Shown here in pieces: positions 18,046 through 24,820 of a DNA stretch of 64,000 nt. Both the position numbers and the translations under genes were made by a program. The stretch comes from G965215145 sp965215145 (GTDB taxonomy: Bacteria > Bacteroidota > Rhodothermia > Rhodothermales > JANQRZ01), in NCBI GenBank assembly GCA_965215145.1, contig OZ244038.1:868001-932000 (forward strand), in the 5' to 3' direction. The notes under the pieces are model-generated. The model did no database searches. It worked only from the letters and a program-made list of their open reading frames with translations, and was not told the origin of the DNA. Each line of letters opens with the position of its first letter. The first letter of the stretch is position 1.

Positions 18046-18773
18046 CTGCGTGCCCGCATCGCCCGGCCGTAGTAGGCTGCGAGGTCGTCGCCGATGCCCC
18101 ACGCGGTGCGCATCTCCCGTGGCTGCTCGTCGGCTGCCTGTTGCAGCGAGGCCCGGATGCCAGAGTCGCCGCCGGTGAACTCGGCGATGAGCGCCTCCGC
18201 CTTCTCGGCAAGCGCCTGCACCTCGGGCGCGGCGGGGTTGGTGCCGGCCTCGCGGTGACGGTCGAAGGTGGCGAACAGGTCCTTCCATTCCTGCTGCACC
18301 TCGGCGATGCGGGCGTCGCCGACCTGCTCGCGGCGCTCGCGGAGGGTCTCCAGTTGGTCGGGGGTGTAGTGCTTCTCGAACATGACGGTGAGCCGGATGG
18401 TGTGGATGAGGTCGTCGGCCGAGACGGGCTCCGCCGACCGGAGCCGCGCCGCAATCCCCTCCAGCCGCTCGACGAGCCGCTGGGCTTTCTCGGCTTGCTC
18501 GCGCAGCCGTGCGAGGTGCAACTCCACCGCGTCGACCGGATCGGCGCCGTCGTCCAGCAGCCGGCCGATTTCCTCCAGTGGGAGGCCGAGGGCGCGGAGC
18601 GAGACGATCTGCTGCAACCGCGCGAGGTCGGCGGCGGTGTAGCGGCGGTGCCCGGCCTCCGTCCGCGCCGACGGCGGCAGGAGGCCGAGGTCGTCGTAGT
18701 GGCGGAGGGCGCGGACTGAGAGGCCCGTCGCGCGGGCCACCTCGCCGATGCGGAGGGGGGCGTCTTCGGGCAT
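18039..18773 (-). CDS. MerR-family regulator with TipAS ligand domain
   Basis: 244 residues from ATG 18773. The winged-helix N-terminus (LRIGEVARATGLSVRALRHY, then EAGHRRYTAADLARL) is classic MerR; a coiled-coil dimerisation helix follows. The C-terminal half (EKHYTPDQLETLRERREQVG, EWKDLFATFDRH) matches TipAS, which binds thiopeptide antibiotics in Streptomyces TipA. It probably senses a small molecule; ligand and targets are unknown. No obvious export or detoxification gene is adjacent; rsmA is divergent. Confidence 0.9.
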   Translation of the reverse strand: MPEDAPLRIGEVARATGLSVRALRHYDDLGLLPPSARTEAGHRRYTAADLARLQQIVSLRALGLPLEEIGRLLDDGADPVDAVELHLARLREQAEKAQRLVERLEGIAARLRSAEPVSADDLIHTIRLTVMFEKHYTPDQLETLRERREQVGDARIAEVQQEWKDLFATFDRHREAGTNPAAPEVQALAEKAEALIAEFTGGDSGIRASLQQAADEQPREMRTAWGIGDDLAAYYGRAMRARSA

Positions 18774-18873
18774 GGGGGATCGGGTGCGGGAGCGAGAGGG
18801 TACGGACCTCACGCAGCGTGAGGGGCAAGCGGGGCGAGTGGTGTTTGCAATACCTTCACGTCCTTCGCCGCTT

Positions 18874-18975
18874 GAGGATGGAGAGGGGATGATTGAGGAT
18901 CGCGGGTGCGTCCCGGCACCCCGCGTCGTGCATCGTACGGCCTCCCCACCTTCCATCCTCGATCTTCTATCCCCC
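18874..18975. repeat. Heptamer-phased palindrome (GAGGATN unit) abutting rsmA start
   Basis: Left arm 7-mers: GAGGATG, GAGAGGG, GATGATT, GAGGATC (18874-18901). Right arm read on the minus strand: GGGGGAT, AGAAGAT, CGAGGAT, GGAAGGT, GGGGAGG, ending at 18975, directly before the rsmA ATG. The arms are imperfect complements but keep the 7-base period, so the rsmA 5' leader lies in the element. Confidence 0.6.
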
Positions 18976-19752
18976 ATGAAAGGCATCCGCCCAAAAAAGC
19001 GCCTCGGCCAGCACTTCCTCCAGGACCCCAACACCATCCGCCGCATCGCCGACGCCGTCGAGGCCCCGCCGGATGCGCCGGTGGTCGAGATCGGGCCGGG
19101 GACGGGGGCGCTGACGGCCGTGCTCGCCGAGCGCTACGAGCACCTCACCGCCATCGAGGTGGACGAGCGGGCCGTGGTGCACCTCCGCGAGACGATGCCC
19201 GGCCTCGACGTCCGGCAGCGCGACGTGCTGGAGGTGGACTGGGCCGCGCTCGCCGAGGAGAAGGGGGAGGCGCTGTGGGTCGTCGGCAACCTGCCGTACT
19301 ACATCACCTCCCCGATCCTGTTCAGTCTGCTCGACGCCCGGGCGCACCTCCGGAGGGCCGTCGTGATGATGCAGAAGGAGGTCGCCGAGCGGCTGGTCGC
19401 GGTGCCGCGGACGAAGGCGTACGGCATCCTCAGCGTGCAGACCCAGCTCCTCGCCCGGCCAAGCCTGCTGTTCGAGGTCTCGCGCCACGTGTTCTTCCCC
19501 AAGCCCGACGTCACCAGCGCCGTCGTCGCGCTCGACCTCCCGGAGGGCGAGCTGGGCGTGCCGGTCGGGGAGCTGCGGCGGGTGGTGCGGGCGGCGTTCG
19601 GGCAGCGGCGCAAGACGCTCCGCAACAGCCTGAAGGCGGTGGCGCAGGAGACGGGCCGTCCGGTGCCGGATGCGGTGGCGGGACTCCGCGCCGAGGCGTT
19701 AGAGCCGCCGGAGTTCGTGGCGTTGACGCGGGCGCTGCTGGGGGAGGAATAA
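18976..19752 (+). CDS. rsmA: 16S rRNA dimethyladenosine transferase RsmA (KsgA)
   Basis: Dimethylates A1518 and A1519 in the 3' helix of 16S rRNA during small-subunit maturation. 258 residues from ATG 18976 (MKGIRPKKRLGQHFLQD). SAM motif I is VVEIGPGTGALT, and the catalytic motif IV is NLPYYITSPI. The C-terminal helical domain (FGQRRKTLRNSL) is typical. Frames extending upstream translate the adjacent palindromic repeat and are rejected. Confidence 0.97.
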   Translation: MKGIRPKKRLGQHFLQDPNTIRRIADAVEAPPDAPVVEIGPGTGALTAVLAERYEHLTAIEVDERAVVHLRETMPGLDVRQRDVLEVDWAALAEEKGEALWVVGNLPYYITSPILFSLLDARAHLRRAVVMMQKEVAERLVAVPRTKAYGILSVQTQLLARPSLLFEVSRHVFFPKPDVTSAVVALDLPEGELGVPVGELRRVVRAAFGQRRKTLRNSLKAVAQETGRPVPDAVAGLRAEALEPPEFVALTRALLGEE

Positions 19753-19827
19753 TCCGCGCAGGGCCGCGTTGAGCGCGGTCCCGGTCGGGGCGCCGCTATC
19801 TTCCGCCGGCCTTCCGTGCGCCATCCC

Positions 19828-19856
19828 GTAGAGGCGCCTCGGCGAGGCGTCTCTGC
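19828..19856. repeat. GTAGAGGC-type palindrome upstream of mgtE
   Basis: A 29-base variant of the GTAGGGGC family: the arms run inward from GTAGAGGCGCCTC and from GCAGAGACGCCTC on the opposite strand. It lies inside the possible N-terminal extension of mgtE and so supports the later GTG start. Confidence 0.6.
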
Positions 19857-19878
19857 CGCGTCTAAAGCCTCGCAATCC

Positions 19879-21270
19879 GTGCCCGAGCCCCTATCCATCA
19901 CCGCACCCGAGCGCCCGGTCGCCCCCATCGAGGTGGACGAGCGGCTCGTCGGCGACGTGGACGCGCTGCTCCGCGACGGGCAGCGGGGGGCCGTGCTGAA
20001 CCTCGTCGTGGACCTCCACCCGGCCGACGTGGCGCAGCTCATCCGCCACCTCCCGGACGACACCGGCTCGACGCTCTTCGACTGGCTCCCCGAGGAGCAG
20101 GCCGGACAGGCGCTGACCGAGATGGAGAGCGCCCGCCGCGCCGACCTCCTCGAAGAGTGGGCGCCCGCCGACATCGCCGCCGCGCTCGACGAGGTCGACA
20201 CCGACGACGCGGCCGACGTGCTCGGGGACCTCCCGGCGGCCGTCGCGCAGGAGGTGCTGCCGCAGCTTGAGGACGCCGCCGAGGTCGAGGGCCTGATGGG
20301 CTTCGCCGAGGACACGGCGGGCGGGCTCATGGAAACGGAGTACGTCGCCGTGCCCGAGAGCGCTACGGTCGCCGAGGCCACCGAGGCGCTGCGCCGGTGC
20401 GCCGAGGACGTGGACCCCGTCTACGTCGTCTACGTCACCGACCCCGCCGGGCGGCTCGTCGGGACGGTCGGGCTGAAGCGGCTCGTGCTGGCCCGCGCCT
20501 CGGCCCCCGTGACCTCCATCATGGAGCCCGACGTGCTCTCCGTCGAGCCGGACCTCGACCAGGAGGAGGTGGCGCGCATCATGGAGCGCTACGACCTCGT
20601 CGCGCTGCCCGTCGTCTCCGGCGGCCGGCTCCTCGGGCGCATCCTCATCGACGACGTGGTGACGGTGATCCGCGAGGAGGCCGAGGAGGACCTCCAGCGC
20701 GCGAGCGGGATCGCGGGCGAGGAGGAGATCTCGTCGTCCGTGTTCGCCATCTCGCGCGGGCGGCTGGTGTGGCTGCTGATCGGGCTCGTCGGCGCGCTGC
20801 TCTCCGGGTTCGTGATCCGGGGGTTCGAGGGGGCGCTGGAGGAGGCGGCCGTGCTGGCGATGTTCATCCCCATCGTGATGGCGATGGCGGGCAACGCCGG
20901 CATCCAGTCGAGCGCCATCGCCGTGCAGGGCCTCGCGGCCGGGGAGCTGTGGTCGAGCGACCTCGCGCGGCGGCTCGGAAAGGAGCTCGCGGTCGCGCTC
21001 CTGAACGGGATCGCCCTCGCCATCGTGCTCGGGCTGATGGTGGTCGCGCTCGGGCTCGGGGGGGATACGGCCGGGCGGCTCGCCGTGACCTCCGCGCTCT
21101 CGCTGCTCACCGTCGTCGTGATCGCCACCGTCCTCGGCGCCACAGTCCCGCTGCTCCTCGACCGCGTCGGGATCGACCCCGCCCTCGCGACGGGACCGTT
21201 CATCACGACCTCGAACGACATCCTCGGCCTCGCCGTCTTCTTCGCGATGGCGACGCTGCTGTACTTGTGA
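19879..21270 (+). CDS. mgtE: Magnesium transporter MgtE
   Basis: Mg2+-selective channel/transporter of the inner membrane. 463 residues from GTG 19879: an N-domain of MgtE superhelical repeats (~25-135), a pair of CBS domains (~140-260; SIMEPDVLSVEPDLDQEEV), the plug helix, then five TM helices. Pore features PIVMAMAGNAGIQSSAI and FITTSNDILGL are clear. Cytosolic Mg2+ binding to N and CBS domains gates the family. An upstream GTG at 19816 would translate a repeat element. No Mg riboswitch was recognised in the 126-base leader. Confidence 0.95.
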   Translation: MPEPLSITAPERPVAPIEVDERLVGDVDALLRDGQRGAVLNLVVDLHPADVAQLIRHLPDDTGSTLFDWLPEEQAGQALTEMESARRADLLEEWAPADIAAALDEVDTDDAADVLGDLPAAVAQEVLPQLEDAAEVEGLMGFAEDTAGGLMETEYVAVPESATVAEATEALRRCAEDVDPVYVVYVTDPAGRLVGTVGLKRLVLARASAPVTSIMEPDVLSVEPDLDQEEVARIMERYDLVALPVVSGGRLLGRILIDDVVTVIREEAEEDLQRASGIAGEEEISSSVFAISRGRLVWLLIGLVGALLSGFVIRGFEGALEEAAVLAMFIPIVMAMAGNAGIQSSAIAVQGLAAGELWSSDLARRLGKELAVALLNGIALAIVLGLMVVALGLGGDTAGRLAVTSALSLLTVVVIATVLGATVPLLLDRVGIDPALATGPFITTSNDILGLAVFFAMATLLYL

Positions 21271-21305
21271 GGGATTAGGGAAGGGGGATTGGGGATCAGG
21301 GGGGA
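21271..21305. repeat. Heptamer tandem run after mgtE (half-element)
   Basis: Directly after the mgtE stop: GGGATTA, GGGAAGG, GGGATTG, GGGATCA, GGGGGGA, five consecutive 7-mers. No complementary C-rich arm is visible before the DUF1499 gene, so this looks like one arm of the heptamer palindrome class. Confidence 0.55.
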
Positions 21306-21323
21306 TCGGCAGGCCGTGAGGTG

Positions 21324-21674
21324 CTAGCCGTCACCCAGCGCCCGCAGCAGCGCCTCGACGCGGCGGCGGTTGACGCCGAGGTCGGAGTGGCCGGTGCGGC
21401 TGGCGCTGCGGAGGTGGAGCACGGCGCCGTCCCCGTCGGGCTCGACGGCGGCGTCGAGGTCGTCGCGGAAGCGGAGAACGCGGAAGATGGCGCGGAGCCG
21501 GCCGTCGCCCACCCGCTCGACGCGCTCGGCCCGGCCGATGGTGAGGCCGATCAGCACCCGGATCGCCCGTTCCACATCACCGAGCAACTCGTCCGGTGCC
21601 CGGTCGAACCGGCGGCTCGCGCGGTGGCAGTTCGGCGTGCCGGGGCAGGTGGGGAGGGGAGAGGCGTCGGGCAT
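21324..21674 (-). CDS. DUF1499 family protein
   Basis: 116 residues from ATG 21674. The motif CPGTPNCHRASRRFDR near the N-terminus corresponds to the conserved Cys-containing CPxTPNCV region of DUF1499, and the C-terminal SASRTGHSDLGVNRRRVEALL matches the SxSRxGxSDxGxNxxRI signature. Function is unknown; members are often near envelope genes. It lies convergent to mgtE and downstream of ccmE. The 10-residue upstream extension is encoded by a palindromic repeat. Confidence 0.85.
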   Translation of the reverse strand: MPDASPLPTCPGTPNCHRASRRFDRAPDELLGDVERAIRVLIGLTIGRAERVERVGDGRLRAIFRVLRFRDDLDAAVEPDGDGAVLHLRSASRTGHSDLGVNRRRVEALLRALGDG

Positions 21675-21684
21675 AGGCAAAAAT

Positions 21685-21712
21685 GTAGGGGCGTGATTAA
21701 TCACGCCCCTAC
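21685..21712. repeat. GTAGGGGC-type perfect palindrome
   Basis: A 28-base perfect palindrome, arms GTAGGGGCGTGATT and AATCACGCCCCTAC, between ccmE and DUF1499. The same sequence, with one change, recurs at 41246-41273 between actD and actE. Confidence 0.85.
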
Positions 21713-21737
21713 GGCGAAACGGGATCGGCAGGCGGTG

Positions 21738-22166
21738 CTACATCGAGGCCGGCTGCGTCGTCGGGACGCCCTCCGGATGGGCGTCGGGGTCCTGGAACTC
21801 CCGGCCGTCGTTGTACTTCGACGGGCACTTGATCAGGATCGTCTCGGCGGCGAACACGTCGCCCTCCATCGTCCCCTCGACGACGACCTGCTGCGCCTCC
21901 TCGAAGTTGGCCGGCTTCGGGCGGGCGTAGTGGACCTCGCGGACCTCCCCGGCCTCGTCGGCCATGAAGAAGCTGAACGTGTTCGCGGCGGGGTCGTAGG
22001 CCGTCGGCCGGTCCTCCGCCCACGTCCCGACGACGTGCGCGCGGCCCTCCGACGAGGCCGCCTCGGCGAAGTCCATGTACCCCCCGACCTGCTGCCCGAA
22101 CGAGCGCATCACGAGGAACGCGAACCCGGCGAGGAGCACGAGGCCGATGATCGTCTTGGGCTTCAT
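21738..22166 (-). CDS. ccmE: Cytochrome c maturation protein CcmE, Cys variant
   Basis: Periplasmic heme chaperone that carries heme from CcmC to the CcmF ligation machinery. 142 residues: one N-terminal TM helix (IIGLVLLAGFAFLVM) and an OB-fold domain. In classical CcmE the heme-binding residue is His in the LAKHDENY motif; here the segment is ILIKCPSKYN, with C114 in the His place and Y118 conserved. This Cys variant is known in other bacteria and archaea. Its ATG overlaps the ccmD stop by 4 bases (ATGA), so the two are coupled. Confidence 0.92.
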   Translation of the reverse strand: MKPKTIIGLVLLAGFAFLVMRSFGQQVGGYMDFAEAASSEGRAHVVGTWAEDRPTAYDPAANTFSFFMADEAGEVREVHYARPKPANFEEAQQVVVEGTMEGDVFAAETILIKCPSKYNDGREFQDPDAHPEGVPTTQPASM

Positions 22167-22450
22167 GGGATCGGGTCTGCTGGGGGTGGGGCCTCCCGGT
22201 TCAACGTCCGCTCCAGCCGGGCGATCCGGCGGTCGGTGCGGAAGAGGAAGAAGAGGAGGCCGAACCAGATGAGGAGGACAACGGCGAGGACGACGTAGAG
22301 CTTGTCCTGTTGGAGCATGTACCGTTCCAGTCCGAGCGGCGGGGGCTCGGCGGTCCCCGTCCGCGCCCACACCTCGCCGTAGGCGTCCGCCGTGTCGGCG
22401 GGCGGGAGCGAGTCGAGGAGGATGGGGGCGTCGGGCGGGGCCTGCTGCAT
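22163..22450 (-). CDS. ccmD: CcmD-like small membrane protein
   Basis: 95 residues: a Pro-rich N-terminal ~45 residues, one TM helix (LYVVLAVVLLIWFGLLFFLF), and a basic cytoplasmic segment RTDRRIARLER. The helix-then-RxxRRI/LER pattern is that of CcmD proteins, which help release holo-CcmE from the CcmABC complex. It is directly coupled to ccmE by a 4-base overlap. The N-terminus is longer than in typical ~60-residue CcmD proteins. Confidence 0.8.
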   Translation of the reverse strand: MQQAPPDAPILLDSLPPADTADAYGEVWARTGTAEPPPLGLERYMLQQDKLYVVLAVVLLIWFGLLFFLFRTDRRIARLERTLNREAPPPADPIP

Positions 22451-22507
22451 CGGACAGGATGCGGTGGGGTGGAAAAATCTACGGGTGGAGCCGGGCTGTC
22501 CGTGGGG

Positions 22508-22570
22508 CGCCGGAGCGGATTGGCGGGGAGTTCAGAGACGCGCTGACGCTCAGGTCGCCCCGCTCCGGCG
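22508..22570. repeat. Inverted repeat between GNAT gene and ccmD
   Basis: CGCCGGAGCGG at 22508-22518 pairs perfectly with CCGCTCCGGCG at 22560-22570 around a 41-base loop. It lies in the 134-base gap that separates the inserted acetyltransferase from ccmD and could process or attenuate the transcript. Confidence 0.5.
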
Positions 22571-22584
22571 GCTGCACCGCGGGG

Positions 22585-23064
22585 CTACCCCGCCATCGAC
22601 TTCCAGAAGACCACCTTGTCGTCGCCCGGCCCGTAGTAGTCCCGGATCTGCGCCTCCTCGTCGTAGCCACACCTGTGGTAGAATGCCCGCGTCCGCTCAA
22701 ATTGCTCCAAGCCGGACGTTTCGATGAGCAGGACGCGGGCCTCCTCAGCCACGACGGCTCTCTCGACGTGCTCGACGAGTGCCGCCCCGCGGCCCCTCCC
22801 CCGGCGCTCTGGGTCCACGGCGAGCAGGTACAGGTTCCAGACGCCGTCGGTGAACGGCTCGGGGGCGTAGTAGGCGATGCCCGCGAGGCCGCCGTCGTCC
22901 CCGTCCTCATCCACGACCCAGCGGTGGTCTGGGCCGAGGTCCCCAGCGAAGTGGGCCGCGAGCATCCCGCTGACCTCGTCCAACTCGTGGGGCTGGAACA
23001 GGCCGCTGGCATCGGCGAGGGCCATGATCGCGTCGGCGTCCGGCGGGACGGCGGGGCGGATCAC
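22585..23064 (-). CDS. GNAT-family N-acetyltransferase
   Basis: 159 residues from GTG 23064 (VIRPAVPPDADAIMALAD). The acetyl-CoA binding region is LLAVDPERRGRGRGAALVEH, the R/Q-x-x-G-x-G/A loop of GNAT, and the C-terminal segment ERTRAFYHRCGYDEEAQI fits the fold. Substrate unknown. The start overlaps the ccmC stop by 4 bases (GTGA), so it is translated with ccmC, although no role in cytochrome maturation is known for this family. Confidence 0.9.
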   Translation of the reverse strand: MIRPAVPPDADAIMALADASGLFQPHELDEVSGMLAAHFAGDLGPDHRWVVDEDGDDGGLAGIAYYAPEPFTDGVWNLYLLAVDPERRGRGRGAALVEHVERAVVAEEARVLLIETSGLEQFERTRAFYHRCGYDEEAQIRDYYGPGDDKVVFWKSMAG

Positions 23065-23792
23065 CGTGCCGCACCGAGCTCGCCCTCCCGTCGCATCTCG
23101 ATCTCCCGCTCGACCAGCCGCAGCCGGACGCGCTGCGTGTAGATCCACCACCACAGCGCGATGAACCCGACGACGGCGGGGTAGAACACGACGCGCATCT
23201 CCGGGGCGAGGTCGGTCTCGCTGAAGGCGGGGCTCCCCTCGGCGCCGGGGTGGAGGCTCTCCATCTGCCGCGGCAGCACGTACAGCAGGAACGGCACCGT
23301 CACGCACGCGAAGAGGTTGTAGACGGCGGCGAGGCGGGCGCGGCGGCGCTCGTCGTCGAGGGCGGAGCGGAGGACGAAGTAGGCGCCGTAGATCAGCAAC
23401 AGCGCGGCGGCCATCGTCTGCTTCGGGTCCCAGTTCCACCACAGCCCCGCCCCCTCGTACCACGTGAACCGCGCCCACACCATCCCCGTCGTGAGCCCGA
23501 GCACCCCGAACGCTACGCCGACGACGGCCGCCTGCTCGGCCCGGACGTCGTGCTCAATCCGCCCCTTCGCGAGGTAGCGCGCCGAGTAGAACGCCGAGAC
23601 AGCGGTGGCCGCCATCAGCGTGAACCACATCGGGACGTGGAAATACAGGTTCCGCGCCGACTGCCCGAGGATGGCCGAGATGCGGGGGATCTCCAGCAGC
23701 AGCCCGGCTGCGATCACCGCCGTCAGCCACCCGGCGATGGCGAGGGTGACGGCGCGGTAGGCGCGGCTGGGGCCGAGACGTGCGGTGCTCAT
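23061..23792 (-). CDS. ccmC: Heme handling protein CcmC
   Basis: Inner-membrane protein that presents heme to CcmE. 243 residues, six predicted TM helices, with the tryptophan-rich heme motif seen as GAGLWWNWDPKQT. Flanking His residues expected for the family lie in YFHVPMWF and near LPRQMESLHPG. It is followed by GNAT, ccmD and ccmE on the same strand; ccmA, ccmB, ccmF and thiol-reduction partners are not in the window. The product is needed for the many c-type hemes of ActA, ActE and CoxB at 35-46 kb. Confidence 0.94.
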   Translation of the reverse strand: MSTARLGPSRAYRAVTLAIAGWLTAVIAAGLLLEIPRISAILGQSARNLYFHVPMWFTLMAATAVSAFYSARYLAKGRIEHDVRAEQAAVVGVAFGVLGLTTGMVWARFTWYEGAGLWWNWDPKQTMAAALLLIYGAYFVLRSALDDERRRARLAAVYNLFACVTVPFLLYVLPRQMESLHPGAEGSPAFSETDLAPEMRVVFYPAVVGFIALWWWIYTQRVRLRLVEREIEMRREGELGAAR

Positions 23793-23859
23793 CGGGGGAG
23801 GGGAAAGGCCGTCCGTTCCACCCCGATGCTGGGGCAGAGTTTTCGCCGTTCCGTGAAGC

Positions 23860-24747
23860 CTACGGCGCCAGATCGATCTTGAGCGAGAGGTCGAGGGCGC
23901 GGACGGAGTGGGTGAGCGCGCCGGACGAGATGAAGTCCACCCCCGTCTTCCCGATGGCGCCGACGGTCGCCGGCGTCACGTTCCCCGACGCCTCCGTCTC
24001 GAACCGCCCGCCGACTTTCTTCACGGCCTCCCGCAGCATCGAGGTGTCCGCGGCGCCGCCCTCTCCGAGGCGGACCATGTTGTCGAGTAGGACCCGGCCC
24101 ACGCCGCCGACGGCGAGCACGGCGTTCACCTCGTCCAGCGTCCGCGCCTCGATCTCGACCAGGAGATCGCGGCTCTCGGGGTGCTCCTCCCGGTACCGCC
24201 GCACGGCCTCGACGGCCTCGCGCACGCCACCCGCCGCGGCGATGTGGTTGTCCTTGATGAGGAACTGGTCGTAGAGCCCGACGCGGTGGTTCCGCCCGCC
24301 GCCGAGCCGGACGGCCCACTTGTCGAGGGCGCGGAGGCCCGGCGCCGTCTTGCGGGTGTCGAGCACGACGGCCGGCGCGGCGGCCTCCGCCATCCGGCGC
24401 GTCAGCGTGGCGATGCCGCTCATCCGCTGGAGCACGTTCAGCGCCAGCCGCTCGCCGGTCAGGATGTCCCGCGCCGCGCCGCCCACCGTCCCGAACCGGG
24501 TGCCGGCCGTCACCGCATCGCCGTCGTCGCAGGACCACGAGACAGCCAGCCCCTCACCCACGGCGTCGAACACTCGCTCTGCCACCGCGAGGCCGGCGAG
24601 CACACCGTCTTCTTTTGCGAGAAATGTGGCCTCCGCAAAACGGTCCGGGGGGATCGTGGCGAGCGTCGTCACGTCACCCGCGCCGACATCCTCGGCCAGC
24701 GCCCGTTCGACGAGCGCGTCGATCTCGGCGGGGGTCGGGTCGGGCAT
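23860..24747 (-). CDS. nadC: Nicotinate-nucleotide pyrophosphorylase (quinolinate PRTase)
   Basis: Converts quinolinate and PRPP to nicotinate mononucleotide in de novo NAD synthesis. 295 residues, the usual length. Recognised by LNVLQRMSGIATLTRRM, LDTRKTAPGLRALDKWAVRLGG (in part), NHRVGLYDQFLIKDNHI, and the C-terminal ISSGALTHSVRALDLSLKI. nadA and nadB are not in the window. It lies 67 bases upstream of ccmC on the same strand and may be cotranscribed. Confidence 0.96.
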   Translation of the reverse strand: MPDPTPAEIDALVERALAEDVGAGDVTTLATIPPDRFAEATFLAKEDGVLAGLAVAERVFDAVGEGLAVSWSCDDGDAVTAGTRFGTVGGAARDILTGERLALNVLQRMSGIATLTRRMAEAAAPAVVLDTRKTAPGLRALDKWAVRLGGGRNHRVGLYDQFLIKDNHIAAAGGVREAVEAVRRYREEHPESRDLLVEIEARTLDEVNAVLAVGGVGRVLLDNMVRLGEGGAADTSMLREAVKKVGGRFETEASGNVTPATVGAIGKTGVDFISSGALTHSVRALDLSLKIDLAP

Positions 24748-24766
24748 CGGGTGGCGGGCTGAACAG

Positions 24767-24795
24767 GTAGGGGCGGGTCTCAGACCCGCCCCTAC
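24767..24795. repeat. GTAGGGGC-type perfect palindrome
   Basis: Arms GTAGGGGCGGGTCT and AGACCCGCCCCTAC with a single central base, 29 bases in all. It lies between the LVIVD protein gene and nadC, 19 bases upstream of the nadC start. Confidence 0.85.
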
Positions 24796-24820
24796 GACGT
24801 CAAGATATCGAAGCGCAGCG

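Noticed and set aside
17262..18773. An antibiotic-resistance module formed by the MerR/TipAS regulator and neighbours
   Set aside because: Adjacent genes (Clp-N, coiled-coil, rsmA) show no transporter or modifying enzyme; RsmA is a housekeeping enzyme, not a resistance methylase.
19753..19878. Mg2+-sensing riboswitch upstream of mgtE
   Set aside because: The 126-base leader contains only a GTAGAGGC-type palindrome; no M-box-like conserved loops could be recognised and it is shorter than usual for that class.
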